Shown: positions 15,024 through 22,441 of the stretch, piece after piece
How positions within the stretch are numbered: position 1 is the first letter of the stretch
Layout: each line of letters opens with the position of its first letter
Assembly (NCBI GenBank): GCA_002502605.1
Contig: DAPR01000073.1
Span: 4,040-27,815 of the forward strand
Reading direction: 5' to 3'
Length of the DNA: 23,776 nt
Origin: Euryarchaeota archaeon UBA258
GTDB lineage: Archaea > Thermoplasmatota > Poseidoniia > Poseidoniales > Poseidoniaceae
Notes under the pieces: model-generated
Databases searched by the model: none
What the model was told of the DNA's origin: nothing
Seen by the model: the letters and a program-made list of their open reading frames with translations, nothing else
Translations under genes and position numbers: made by a program

Positions 15024-17615
15024 TCATCCTTCGATGACGGTGCCGTCGCTCACTTCGAGCACCTGCTCTTTGTTTCGAGCTGAGAGTTCAACCAAGACTG
15101 GCAGAAGAATCAGGGACAACAAGAGGGAAAAGAACACCGTCACCGCCGTGATCAATCCAAAGTCTTGGATGATGGGCATTGGTGAGAAAAGAAGGACCAG
15201 GAAGCCAAATCCGGTGGTAAGTGCGCTCATGATGAGCGCAACGCCAGTGGTCGATAAAGCTGCACGCAATGCCTCCCAATGGGTGTCCCTACGTTCGAGT
15301 TCAACCTCGAAGCGCCGCCACATGTGGATTGAGTAATCGATGCCGATGCCCAGTGTCAGTGCCGTCACCATGACGGTCAGCACGTTCCACTTCAGTCCGA
15401 GCGCTGCCATTGAACCAGCAACCCAAAGCGAAGCAAGGGCCACAGGGAACAGCACGACGACGGCTGGTAAAATTCGGCGGGTCAACAGCAGCAGCACGAC
15501 GCTTGAGACGACCAGTGAAATGAGGGTGGTTTTGAGTTGGGAGACGCTTAGACCGTCAAGGACAGTTTGCAAGATGACCAAGTCACCGGTCACGTGAAGT
15601 TCGGCGTGGTCGACAAGGTTCTCACGCATTGTGCCTCGGTCATCTGTTGAGCCAAGTTCAGTTTGGACCTGGGCGATGACACGCTCTGCCTGAGTGGACG
15701 TTGAGGCTTCGACGCGGACCTCGTTTCTTAGGAAGGTAATGCCATTGGAATCCATGGCCACAGTTTGTGCCACGCGCTCCGACCATGTTTCGCCGCTGAT
15801 TGCATCGGCAACCGAAGTGTTCGTGGACAGTTGCAAGAACACCTCAGCCAAGTTGCATCCAAGGCTTGAATTCTTGACATAAACATCACCGTCGAAGACT
15901 TCCAGATTGTGGGCTTCTCCGAAACTGCTGTTGCGCAGGATGGCGTCTCTCAGAACAACATAGGGTCCTTCGTAGGCCGGTGAGGGAATTCGTTCATCGG
16001 TTCCAACCACATCGTGATTTGATGTCAAATCGGTGTGGAGGCCTTGAATTTGCTCAAGCAAAAGCGAATCACCAGGAATGGTGCTTTCCCCTTCAACAGG
16101 TTCGAAAAGAATGTAGAGCAGTTTCCAGCCCGCACTGTCGTAATTGGTGTCCAAATCCTCTCGGACGTCCATGATTTCCATCCCAGGGTCAACAAAGTCA
16201 CCGAGATCAAAATCAGTTTCAAGCGATGCTGCCCCAAAGACCGATGCTCCAGAAATCAGGATTGTGACCAAGAGGACACCGACCTGTTGCTTTTGTTGGA
16301 GAGCCACAATGCGATCGACAAGTTTTGGCATTGTGATGGCTTGAGTTCCTTCTTTGACTGCAAATGATCGAACGACGACGTGAAGGGAACCAACAACCAC
16401 AGTGGCTGAAACAAAGGCACAGACCACACCAAAGGCCAAGGCATATCCAAAGGTCGCCAACGGCGGCAGCGGAGAAATGATGTTCGCAAGGAAAGCCGCA
16501 ACGGTTGTGACCACCGCAAGGAGCAATGGTACCGAGAGGCGGGCACACGAACGAAGCCATGCCTCTGCTGGGTTTTGATGTTCCTTTCGTATGGCAGCAT
16601 AGGCGCGTTGCAAGTGAATGGCATAGTCGATTCCTAATCCAAGAACAAGCGGAGCCACCGCCACTTCAAGGGCGGTGAATTTAGCTCCGAGCAGGTTCAT
16701 GACCCCGTAGGTCCAAATCAAAGCAGATGATAACCCGATGAGGGGGAACAAGACGTCGGGTACCGAGCGGAAGGCGAGGGCAAGAAGAACAACCACCACG
16801 AACAGAGCAATGATGATGAGAAGCGCTAAGTTTTGGAAGGTTCCTTCGTCAATGTCATAGGAGATGAGGTCAAGTGAAACGACTCCGTAAGAAAGCGATG
16901 AATCCGAAGAGAGGGTAGCAAACTCATCGCGCAACTGGTCTTGGAGGACCCTTCGATTCTCTTCATCCAAATCCGGGTCCACCTCAAGGACCCACAAGGT
17001 GGTCGAAGCAAATGGGGCTGCACTGCCATTGCCCGATTCAAGATAGGAGCATGTGTCATCAAGACTCAAGTCTTTGTTGAGCAAGGCCGATGAGGCATAG
17101 GTTGCCGCCGAAAGCAGTTGATCGTCGCTGGTCATGGTGCACGTGGTGTCATCCTCGAAAATCAAATCAAGAATCTGTGCCCATGACGAGATGTTGGTGA
17201 GCGCCTCGCCTTCGCCTTCCTCATCCAATGCGAGTTGTAGGATGCCTGGTGCGGTGGTCCATACCGTGATCATTTCACCGCGCCTTGCTGAAGCATTCTC
17301 GATGATTGATAGGTGTTCATCCATGGTTTGCATGTTTTCTATAGAAAGAATGTTGCTGCCATTATCAGCACGCACTTCGATGAACAATGGACGCGTTTCA
17401 TTGGGGAAGTGTTGGTGGATTCGGTCGTGGGCTTTTTTCGCTTCAGAATCCGGTGCAAAATCACCAAGGTCGGTGTTGAAGTCCGGAGGGGAGACGGTCA
17501 AATGAGCCATGAGGCCAACCGTGATCATACCCGTCACAATGAGGATGAGGAGGGCCGAGCGCTGGAACAATCCTGCACCGTTGGCCATCTTAGCCTCAAG
17601 TGCGGAAGTATCCAT
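15024..17615 (-). CDS. RND-superfamily (MMPL/HAE3-type) membrane exporter
   Basis: 863 residues from the ATG at 17615; an in-frame TTG at 17627 is less likely. Two tandem halves, each one helix, a large extracytoplasmic loop and five clustered helices, give the 12-helix RND layout. Each half has the proton-relay motif in its fourth helix: VLGLGIDYAIHLQRAY and LTLGIGIDYSIHMWRR. The first loop opens DLGDFAPDSEAKKAHDRI and the second DFDLGDFVDPGMEIMD, a typical internal duplication. Single-chain archaeal and bacterial members of this group move lipids or other hydrophobic compounds using the proton gradient. Substrate here is unknown. A sterol-sensing-like region (helices 2-6) is seen in both halves. 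It is divergent from rpoL-truD with a structured 188-base gap between starts. Confidence 0.92.
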   Translation of the reverse strand: MDTSALEAKMANGAGLFQRSALLILIVTGMITVGLMAHLTVSPPDFNTDLGDFAPDSEAKKAHDRIHQHFPNETRPLFIEVRADNGSNILSIENMQTMDEHLSIIENASARRGEMITVWTTAPGILQLALDEEGEGEALTNISSWAQILDLIFEDDTTCTMTSDDQLLSAATYASSALLNKDLSLDDTCSYLESGNGSAAPFASTTLWVLEVDPDLDEENRRVLQDQLRDEFATLSSDSSLSYGVVSLDLISYDIDEGTFQNLALLIIIALFVVVVLLALAFRSVPDVLFPLIGLSSALIWTYGVMNLLGAKFTALEVAVAPLVLGLGIDYAIHLQRAYAAIRKEHQNPAEAWLRSCARLSVPLLLAVVTTVAAFLANIISPLPPLATFGYALAFGVVCAFVSATVVVGSLHVVVRSFAVKEGTQAITMPKLVDRIVALQQKQQVGVLLVTILISGASVFGAASLETDFDLGDFVDPGMEIMDVREDLDTNYDSAGWKLLYILFEPVEGESTIPGDSLLLEQIQGLHTDLTSNHDVVGTDERIPSPAYEGPYVVLRDAILRNSSFGEAHNLEVFDGDVYVKNSSLGCNLAEVFLQLSTNTSVADAISGETWSERVAQTVAMDSNGITFLRNEVRVEASTSTQAERVIAQVQTELGSTDDRGTMRENLVDHAELHVTGDLVILQTVLDGLSVSQLKTTLISLVVSSVVLLLLTRRILPAVVVLFPVALASLWVAGSMAALGLKWNVLTVMVTALTLGIGIDYSIHMWRRFEVELERRDTHWEALRAALSTTGVALIMSALTTGFGFLVLLFSPMPIIQDFGLITAVTVFFSLLLSLILLPVLVELSARNKEQVLEVSDGTVIEG

Positions 17616-17661
17616 AGGGTTTGCCAACGCAAAGCACTACAAAAGGAAGGGGGTATCTTGG

Positions 17662-17734
17662 CCTTGACACAACCTCCTTTAACCAAAATTGAGAGGTTGC
17701 GATGGGTTGAATGGACCGAAAAACGAGGTCAAGG
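17662..17734. promoter_or_regulatory. Paired inverted repeats between exporter and rpoL
   Basis: CAACCTC (17670-17676) is complementary to GAGGTTG (17693-17699) with a 16-base loop. Just outside on the left, CCTTGAC (17662-17668) is complementary to GTCAAGG (17728-17734). The two pairs nest into one extended fold. They lie in the divergent gap that must hold promoters for both genes. They could be operator sites, the rpoL leader structure or a small RNA. A CAACCT..AGGTTG inverted repeat recurs at 20095-20108, also in an intergenic region. Confidence 0.3.
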
Positions 17735-17803
17735 AGAGGAGAATGGCGTGGATTTTTTGGGAGAAGGTTCAAAACAAGTTGGCAAGTGGGCGGAATGGTC
17801 ATC

Positions 17804-18061
17804 ATGCCTGTGAAACTGCTCCTTCGAGAAAAGAACGAACTGCGCCTCCGCATTATCGGCGAAAGCCACACGGCTCTCCAAATGCTCCGTGAGCGATTGA
17901 ACAACCACAAAAACGTGGAATACGCCAACTACTTCCCAGGCCACCCTGAACTGGATGATCCAGAGTTTTACGTTCGCACGAAAGGCAAGAATGCATCCGA
18001 CAAGGTCCTAAGAGACCTCGTGGCTGGACTTGCTGTTGAGTTTTCCAGCATCACCCTGTGA
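17804..18061 (+). CDS. rpoL: DNA-directed RNA polymerase subunit L (Rpo11)
   Basis: 85 residues. Rpo11 pairs with Rpo3 in the alpha-like assembly platform of archaeal RNA polymerase and corresponds to eukaryotic RPB11. Seen: ESHTALQMLRERLNN, where most relatives have DHTLGNLL, then VEYANYFPGHPELDDPEFYVRTKGKNA, with the HP..DPEFYV strand typical of the family, and a C-terminal helix (DKVLRDLVAGLAVEF). The frame is open upstream to 17711. I chose the ATG at 17804 because the conserved strand PVKLLLREKNELRLRI begins there and the length is normal; 17795 would add only three residues. The truD start follows 13 bases after the stop, so they form an operon. Confidence 0.85.
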   Translation: MPVKLLLREKNELRLRIIGESHTALQMLRERLNNHKNVEYANYFPGHPELDDPEFYVRTKGKNASDKVLRDLVAGLAVEFSSITL

Positions 18062-18074
18062 ACGGGGTGCTTTC

Positions 18075-19478
18075 ATGACTGCGTGGACGGATTCATTGGC
18101 AGAAGCCATTGGATTGGATGGCTACGCGACCAAAACCGACGGCATCGGCGGTGTTCTCAAAGCGAGGGTCACTGATTTTCGAGTCGAAGAAATCTCGACT
18201 CCAGTCCACATGGACAACAAGGGTCGATTTACAGTCGCCAAAATTACACTCACCAACTGGGAGACAAACAGGTTTTGCAATAACTTGGCTAAGGCCCTCA
18301 AGATCCCACGGAATCGAATCTTCTTTGCAGGGACCAAAGACAAACGGGCTGTCACCCAGCAGTTGTTTGTCATCGATGCCCCACAAAAGAAAGTCGCCGA
18401 AGTCGACATGCCCGATGTTGAAATTGAAGTGCTTGGCCGGACCCATCAAAAGATTGGGTTTGGTAACCACCGTGGAAATAGGTTCACCATCGTCGTTCGA
18501 GGTTGCGCCCATAACGATGGAACGCCGATGAGCACAGAAGATGCCTTGAGCGAAGTTGAACGCATTCAATCCGATATGGCCTCAACCCTTGGAGACAACA
18601 CCTTCCCAAATTGGATTGGTCCCCAGCGGTTCGGATCCGGTCGTCCAGTCACTGCAGAAGTTGGCAAGTATGTCATCGCAGAGGATTGGGAACAGGCCGT
18701 CATGACCTACATCGCAATGGAAGGCATGTCGGAGAATGAAGACGTTCACGCTTTTCGGGCTCACGTGCGGGAACATGGTCCAACGCAAGAAGGGTTGGAA
18801 CTTGCACCGCAATGGCTTGGTTTTGAGCGGCGAATGGTCGAGCATCTCCTTGCTCGCCCCGATGATTTTGTAGGTGCATTCAAGAAACTGCCTGGAAACT
18901 TGCAATTGATGACGGTTCACGCTCTTCAATCCGTGGTGTTCAACAAATCATTGCACGCTCGCATTGAGGATGGTTTGCCAATCAGCAGACCTGTTGCAGG
19001 TGATTTAGTCGGTCGAATCGATGAAAAGGGACAACTTGAGGCATCAAGTTGTGTGGTCGTTGAAGAACGAACACTCCCTCGTATTGCACGCAATTGTCAA
19101 CTTGGACGCCTTGTGACCACCGGACCACTACCGGGAAGCGAAATCAACACGTGTGAAGGTGTATCTGGATCGATAGAGGCCAAGATCATCGAACAAATGA
19201 ACCTCCATGATGCGGATTGGAACGTCAGTGCCATCCCAAGGCTATCAACGCGAGGCACCCGCAGAGCCCTCGTAACTGAATTCAATGAACTTGCAATCGA
19301 TACGGTACCTATTGCAAACGACGAAACAATGGGCGAGCGATGGAAGTCGGGCCCGGGCTCAGACAGTCGATGGCATCCCGAAGGCGCCTGTATCCGCTTC
19401 CGATTTGTGCTCTCGAGTGGAAGCTATGCCACCACATTGCTCCGTGAATTTATGCAAGGACCACTCAGTCAACTTTGA
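18075..19478 (+). CDS. truD: tRNA pseudouridine synthase D
   Basis: 467 residues. TruD makes pseudouridine-13 in tRNAs. Seen: the catalytic segment FFAGTKDKRAVTQQ with nucleophile D89, TDFRVEEI near the N-terminus, and GFGNHRGNRFTIVVRG. The NWIGPQRFGSGRPVTAEVGKYVI segment is the NxxGxQRFG signature, read here with Pro and Ile at variable positions. The C-terminal part has SIPR-like SAIPRLSTRGTRRALV and ends SYATTLLREFMQ, also typical. Length matches archaeal TruD with a full TRUD insertion domain. The ATG at 18075 is used rather than the in-frame upstream one at 18030, which would overlap rpoL. It is in one transcript with rpoL. Confidence 0.95.
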   Translation: MTAWTDSLAEAIGLDGYATKTDGIGGVLKARVTDFRVEEISTPVHMDNKGRFTVAKITLTNWETNRFCNNLAKALKIPRNRIFFAGTKDKRAVTQQLFVIDAPQKKVAEVDMPDVEIEVLGRTHQKIGFGNHRGNRFTIVVRGCAHNDGTPMSTEDALSEVERIQSDMASTLGDNTFPNWIGPQRFGSGRPVTAEVGKYVIAEDWEQAVMTYIAMEGMSENEDVHAFRAHVREHGPTQEGLELAPQWLGFERRMVEHLLARPDDFVGAFKKLPGNLQLMTVHALQSVVFNKSLHARIEDGLPISRPVAGDLVGRIDEKGQLEASSCVVVEERTLPRIARNCQLGRLVTTGPLPGSEINTCEGVSGSIEAKIIEQMNLHDADWNVSAIPRLSTRGTRRALVTEFNELAIDTVPIANDETMGERWKSGPGSDSRWHPEGACIRFRFVLSSGSYATTLLREFMQGPLSQL

Positions 19479-19510
19479 TTTGCCCCTTGGACTTCGTGCT
19501 CCGAATTGAT

Positions 19511-19567
19511 TGAGAGGCTTACGCTCCTCTTCCATTGAAACAAAAGCATCAGCGCAATGAGCGCTCA
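19511..19567. terminator. Short hairpins between convergent truD and aEF1B genes
   Basis: AGAGG (19513-19517) pairs with CCTCT (19526-19530) across an 8-base loop, and AGCGC-AATGA-GCGCT (19551-19565) is a second perfect small stem. Both lie in the 107-base convergent gap. There is no long T-run on either side, so termination function is a guess. Confidence 0.25.
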
Positions 19568-19585
19568 GCAGCTGCAGCGTTGGGC

Positions 19586-19858
19586 TCAAATGAGGCCCAT
19601 CGAAAGAACTTCGATCTCTCCAACACCATGGATTTCGGACATGCGTCCTTCCAAGGCATCAGCCAGACCTTCACCGTCGTTCATGACCACGTGGACTTGA
19701 ACAAACTTGAGGCCAAACGCAAGAGGTTTGACTTCAACGGATTGAATGTTGTAAATTTCATCAGCCATTGAGGTGATGGTTGTTGCGATTGCGTCAGCAT
19801 CGACATCCTCGACGTCAGAGTCAGGATTGATTTTGTATGTCATGACTACCATACCCAT
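19586..19858 (-). CDS. ef1B: Elongation factor 1-beta (aEF1B)
   Basis: 90 residues. Guanine nucleotide exchange factor that recharges aEF1A with GTP during translation elongation. It has the compact alpha/beta domain of archaeal EF-1 beta: VVMTYKINPDSDVEDVD at the start, then the hallmark VEVKPLAFGLKFVQVHVVMND and a final GVGEIEVLSMGLI strand. Length is exactly that of the family. The start at 19858 is supported by GAGGTG with 5-base spacing, which overlaps the stop of the upstream zinc-ribbon gene. That gene order, zinc ribbon then EF-1 beta, is widespread in euryarchaea. Confidence 0.95.
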   Translation of the reverse strand: MGMVVMTYKINPDSDVEDVDADAIATTITSMADEIYNIQSVEVKPLAFGLKFVQVHVVMNDGEGLADALEGRMSEIHGVGEIEVLSMGLI

Positions 19859-19863
19859 GATTT

Positions 19864-19869
19864 CACCTC
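19864..19869 (-). promoter_or_regulatory. Shine-Dalgarno of aEF1B overlapping the zinc-ribbon stop
   Basis: GAGGTG on the minus strand, 5 bases before the ATG at 19858. Its first two bases are part of the TGA stop of the zinc-ribbon gene, so the two reading frames are likely translationally coupled. Confidence 0.6.
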
Positions 19870-20035
19870 AGGGCCCCTGGTATCCACAAGCTGGACAGAC
19901 GTACAGAACGCCTTGGTTTCGGCAGCGTGGGCTGCGGCCAATAGGTGCTGAGCACCCGGGGCAAGGGAATGTGGTTGAACCGGTTTCTTGCAAAGGAACG
20001 CCGGATGCGGTGCAGTTGGTTGCTCTCTCACTCAT
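19868..20035 (-). CDS. Small CPxCG zinc-ribbon protein (HVO_2753 / DUF1610-like)
   Basis: 55 residues, ATG at 20035. It belongs with the short zinc-ribbon proteins encoded just before EF-1 beta in many euryarchaea (HVO_2753 of Haloferax is the named example). Seen in order: NCTASG (C8), FPCPGCSAPI (C25, C28), PRCRNQG (C38), YVCPACGYQGP (C47, C50). The family as I know it has four CxxC motifs binding two zinc ions. Here the first and third are reduced to a single cysteine, leaving one complete C4 site (C25, C28, C47, C50). A GAGGT Shine-Dalgarno 6 bases upstream and the EF-1 beta spacing support it as a genuine gene. Nucleic-acid binding or a role in translation is plausible but not shown. Confidence 0.85.
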   Translation of the reverse strand: MSERATNCTASGVPLQETGSTTFPCPGCSAPIGRSPRCRNQGVLYVCPACGYQGP

Positions 20036-20074
20036 AATGGGACCTCAGGAACACTCCGCCCATGCCCTCCCCTT

Positions 20075-20081
20075 CTTTATG
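20075..20081 (-). promoter_or_regulatory. TATA-like element for the zinc ribbon-aEF1B transcript
   Basis: CATAAAG on the minus strand about 40 bases before the ATG at 20035, followed by AAGGGGAGGG. Predicted start of transcription near 20052, giving a leader of some 17 bases that just includes the GAGGT site. A very similar string (TTAAGAAGGGAG) lies at the same distance from the small unknown gene at 7998-8216. Confidence 0.35.
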
Positions 20082-20094
20082 GTTGCGTGCTGTA

Positions 20095-20108
20095 CAACCT
20101 AGAGGTTG
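20095..20108. repeat. Short inverted repeat CAACCT-AG-AGGTTG
   Basis: Six-base arms separated by two bases, upstream of the TATA-like element of the zinc ribbon-aEF1B transcript and downstream of the OB-fold gene. Its arms match the core of the CAACCTC/GAGGTTG pair in the rpoL leader, so it may be a shared protein-binding site. Two instances only. Confidence 0.25.
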
Positions 20109-20159
20109 GCGGTAAACTCCTCAATCGGCTCTGCCCATAACCGGACCACTGCTCTTCAA

Positions 20160-20507
20160 TTAACGATCAAGAATCGACAGAGCCCCGTCGTTACCTGTGC
20201 TGACGACCAGTTCGCCGTTCCGGCGGCGGCACCAACCGTTGGTGATGCGAATGATGTCGCCGACTTGGACCATGTCCGTTTGTTCACCCCACAACACCAA
20301 GCCGATGATACCTGATTCATCCCGGCCGCACGCAGCAGCAACCGGCCCCGTGTAGCGGTCAGAAGCAATTCTGCGCACAGGATAGATGCGTAAGACCACC
20401 AATTCCACTCGGTGTACAGGAGCGTCATGACGCAGGTTGCTGCACAATTGTCGTGCGGGCCGTGGTTGGTTTTTAGCTGGTTGATGCCGTTGTGGGTTTC
20501 GTTCCAT
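20160..20507 (-). CDS. OB-fold nucleic-acid-binding protein
   Basis: 115 residues from the ATG at 20507. Residues 34-115 fit a single OB-fold of the SSB/RPA/SOSS-B type: VELVVLRIYPVRRI, DESGIIGLVLWGEQTDMVQVGDIIRITNGW, then GELVVSTGNDGALSIL. The DxSGxIxLxLW...VGDxIxIxNG pattern is the usual hallmark. The first 33 residues are Arg/Gln/Pro/His-rich and look unstructured, so a GTG at residue 34 or 37 could be the real start. It is 32 bases after rlmE and likely shares its transcript. Whether it binds ssDNA or RNA cannot be told; the rRNA-methyltransferase neighbour makes RNA as likely as DNA. Confidence 0.72.
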   Translation of the reverse strand: MERNPQRHQPAKNQPRPARQLCSNLRHDAPVHRVELVVLRIYPVRRIASDRYTGPVAAACGRDESGIIGLVLWGEQTDMVQVGDIIRITNGWCRRRNGELVVSTGNDGALSILDR

Positions 20508-20539
20508 ACCAGGTGAGTTCCACCTTAACCGGCATCAAA

Positions 20540-21277
20540 CTATTCCGCTTTTTTCCGACGAACCGAGAAAGAGGATTTGATGATTTCAGGACCTTCATCC
20601 ACATCATCGCCGCCCAACTTAAGATTCAATGCAGCCTCGTAACTGTCAAGAATGGAGAAATTCTTGGCCTTCCAAGGCATGAAATTACGACAAATGAGGT
20701 AGACTTCAGAGGAAGAGTTTCGGGTTGCGTGAGGTGCAAAGCGACGCACATCGGAAAAATACGGTTTCACTGCAACGATCAATTCCTCCACCCCAACCCC
20801 TTGGAATAATTTGGTGACAAACGAACCGCCCTTACACAACAGAGGCAATGAGAAATCAAACACTTGAGCAACGAGGGTCATAGCCACGGCCTGATCCATA
20901 TCCCATTTCCCGGTGATGTTTGGCGAAATGTCTGAGACGATGGAATTCAATGGCCGCCCCTTGAGTTCTGCAAGCATGCGTTCTTGGGTGTGTGGATCGG
21001 TAATGTCCCCTGTAAGGAGAAGGGCTCCTTCAACCGGCTGGCAAGGTTCGAGGTCGACCCCGAGCACGAATCCAGATTCGCCGACAAGTTCCATTCCAAC
21101 CTGCGCCCATCCACCGGGGTGGCAACCAACATCGAGGATGACGTCACCCTCACGGATGAGGTTGAATCGCTCTTGGATTTGCTTTAGTTTGAAAGCAGAG
21201 CGAGCGCGATAGCCGCTGGCCTTGGCTTGTCGACGCCATGAATCACGCTTGTGATTCTCAATCCAATGGTCGGCCAT
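20540..21277 (-). CDS. rlmE: 23S rRNA (uridine-2'-O)-methyltransferase, RlmE/FtsJ family
   Basis: 245 residues. SAM-dependent 2'-O-methylation of the A-loop uridine in 23S rRNA (U2552 in E. coli). Seen: SGYRARSAFKL with catalytic K30, the SAM-binding loop LDVGCHPGGWAQV, GVDLEPC, SDISPNITG with D116, FVTKLFQG with K156 and SSEVYLICR with E191. That completes the K-D-K-E tetrad of the family. About 30 residues follow the core (DDVDEGPEIIKSSFSVRRKKAE) and have no recognised domain; archaeal homologues sometimes carry a TRAM domain there, which is absent. Start at 21277 is supported by GAGGAGG about 7 bases upstream. It heads the minus-strand cluster with the OB-fold protein and is divergent from the thioredoxin-fold gene. 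Confidence 0.93.
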   Translation of the reverse strand: MADHWIENHKRDSWRRQAKASGYRARSAFKLKQIQERFNLIREGDVILDVGCHPGGWAQVGMELVGESGFVLGVDLEPCQPVEGALLLTGDITDPHTQERMLAELKGRPLNSIVSDISPNITGKWDMDQAVAMTLVAQVFDFSLPLLCKGGSFVTKLFQGVGVEELIVAVKPYFSDVRRFAPHATRNSSSEVYLICRNFMPWKAKNFSILDSYEAALNLKLGGDDVDEGPEIIKSSFSVRRKKAE

Positions 21278-21284
21278 TTCACTC

Positions 21285-21289
21285 CCTCC
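21285..21289 (-). promoter_or_regulatory. Shine-Dalgarno of rlmE
   Basis: GGAGG within GAGGAGGG on the minus strand, 7 bases before the ATG at 21277. It confirms the start codon. In the opposite direction, GGAGGT near 21358 is about 20 bases before the thioredoxin-fold ATG, too far for a classical site. Confidence 0.6.
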
Positions 21290-21381
21290 TCATCACGAGT
21301 GGAATTCGACCTGTTGAAGAAACCTCGCCTCAAAACTCCCCAGAACAAAGGGATGAAGGAGGTCGCCCTCGTCGCCGAAGC

Positions 21382-22326
21382 ATGGCGAAGGGTCAATCTC
21401 GACCGCACAAGAGAGGGTGGTTGGTCCTCCTTCTTGCCGTTGGCTTGCTTCAGGCGCCAATCTTCGCTCAGGCAGTGGTTGTGGATTTGGGAACCTCACT
21501 TGAGGAAGGCATTGAAACGAACCTTGGCGGTCGCAGTTTAATCGTTGAAGAATTAACCACAACGTGGTGCGTTTCATGTGCGGAAATCGATCCTTACTTG
21601 ATGAACGTGGCCGACGCACATGCCTCACGCATCGCGCTGATGGCCTACCATCCCGATGACGGTGTTGATGCGTTTGGCCCAGAGGCCGCCCAACATCGCA
21701 TTGAGCGGTTGAGGGCGGTCGATGCGAACCTGCCTGGTACGCCGACATTCATGGTTGAAGGAGGAGCGTACAGGACAGGAACCGATGCATGGGTTGATGT
21801 TCAACGTGACATATTGGACCTTGAAGTCGCTCGACAATCCTTCACGCAGCTCCAGTTCAATGTTCAACGTATCAATGAATCAATTCACGCCACAATCACA
21901 ACCTTCGACGGTCATGCCATGAACGGATCGCAGTTGACCTTCATGGTGCTCGAACACGGGAAGACGGTCCCGAAGGGGTTCGATAACCCCGGCGAGCCTG
22001 CGCGCGACCGAGTCGTCATCGCTACGGCTGAATGCAGGCTTGGCGATGGTTTCGTTTCGAAGAGCATCGGTTTGATTCATTCCGAAGCCCCGACATCTTG
22101 CACCACAGATTTTAGCATCGAATTTGGGTCATTGGATTCATTCAGTGTTGTGCTTCTTCACGAAAACGATTACGATTCAATCGAAGCCCAAGAAGACCTT
22201 GGAACCTACGGAGCACTGGAATTTGCCTATCGAGAACGAAGTTCTGGCGAGGCATGGAATCCCGTATGGGTGGTGCTGGGTGTTACGGCATTCACGGGCT
22301 TACTTATTGTGCAAAAGCGTGATTAA
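21382..22326 (+). CDS. Secreted membrane-anchored thioredoxin-fold protein
   Basis: 314 residues from the ATG at 21382. The longer frame from 21238 overlaps rlmE and has no signal. An N-terminal signal peptide (KRGWLVLLLAVGLLQAPIFAQA, given here as two halves joined at about residue 20) puts it outside the membrane. The thioredoxin-like domain has TWCVSCAEIDPYL with redox cysteines C63 and C66, and the cis-proline loop GTPTFMV. A beta-rich domain of about 130 residues follows, with two cysteines (AECRLGDG and TSCTTD). A C-terminal helix (about 288-308) ends in QKRD. Probable role: disulfide exchange on secreted proteins. The VKOR homologue 1 kb away is a possible oxidant. The short basic end after the helix also resembles a sortase-type anchor. 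Confidence 0.8.
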   Translation: MAKGQSRPHKRGWLVLLLAVGLLQAPIFAQAVVVDLGTSLEEGIETNLGGRSLIVEELTTTWCVSCAEIDPYLMNVADAHASRIALMAYHPDDGVDAFGPEAAQHRIERLRAVDANLPGTPTFMVEGGAYRTGTDAWVDVQRDILDLEVARQSFTQLQFNVQRINESIHATITTFDGHAMNGSQLTFMVLEHGKTVPKGFDNPGEPARDRVVIATAECRLGDGFVSKSIGLIHSEAPTSCTTDFSIEFGSLDSFSVVLLHENDYDSIEAQEDLGTYGALEFAYRERSSGEAWNPVWVVLGVTAFTGLLIVQKRD

Positions 22327-22341
22327 AAACCGGAAATCTCA

Positions 22342-22416
22342 CATCAATACGCATTGATTGCGACATTTGCTTCCGTAAACCGGTAAAAAGGTGAAGCATC
22401 AACCCGATGCATTGAT
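22342..22416. promoter_or_regulatory. Two operator-like inverted repeats flanking a TATA-like element
   Basis: CATCAA...GCATTGAT occurs twice: 22342-22358 (ATCAAT-ACGC-ATTGAT, perfect 6-base arms) and 22397-22416 (ATCAA-9 bases-TTGAT). Between them lies GGTAAAAAGG (22382-22391), a possible TATA region about 50-60 bases before the ATG at 22442. Two matching palindromes astride a promoter are the usual layout of a repressor or activator site. The factor is unknown. Confidence 0.4.
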
Positions 22417-22441
22417 AACCCTCCAAGAACAAGATATTACC

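Noticed and set aside
17313..17813. A 166-codon plus-strand frame running from within the exporter gene to rpoL.
   Set aside because: Two thirds of it is antisense to a strongly conserved RND protein, and it would conflict with the rpoL frame; no recognisable content.
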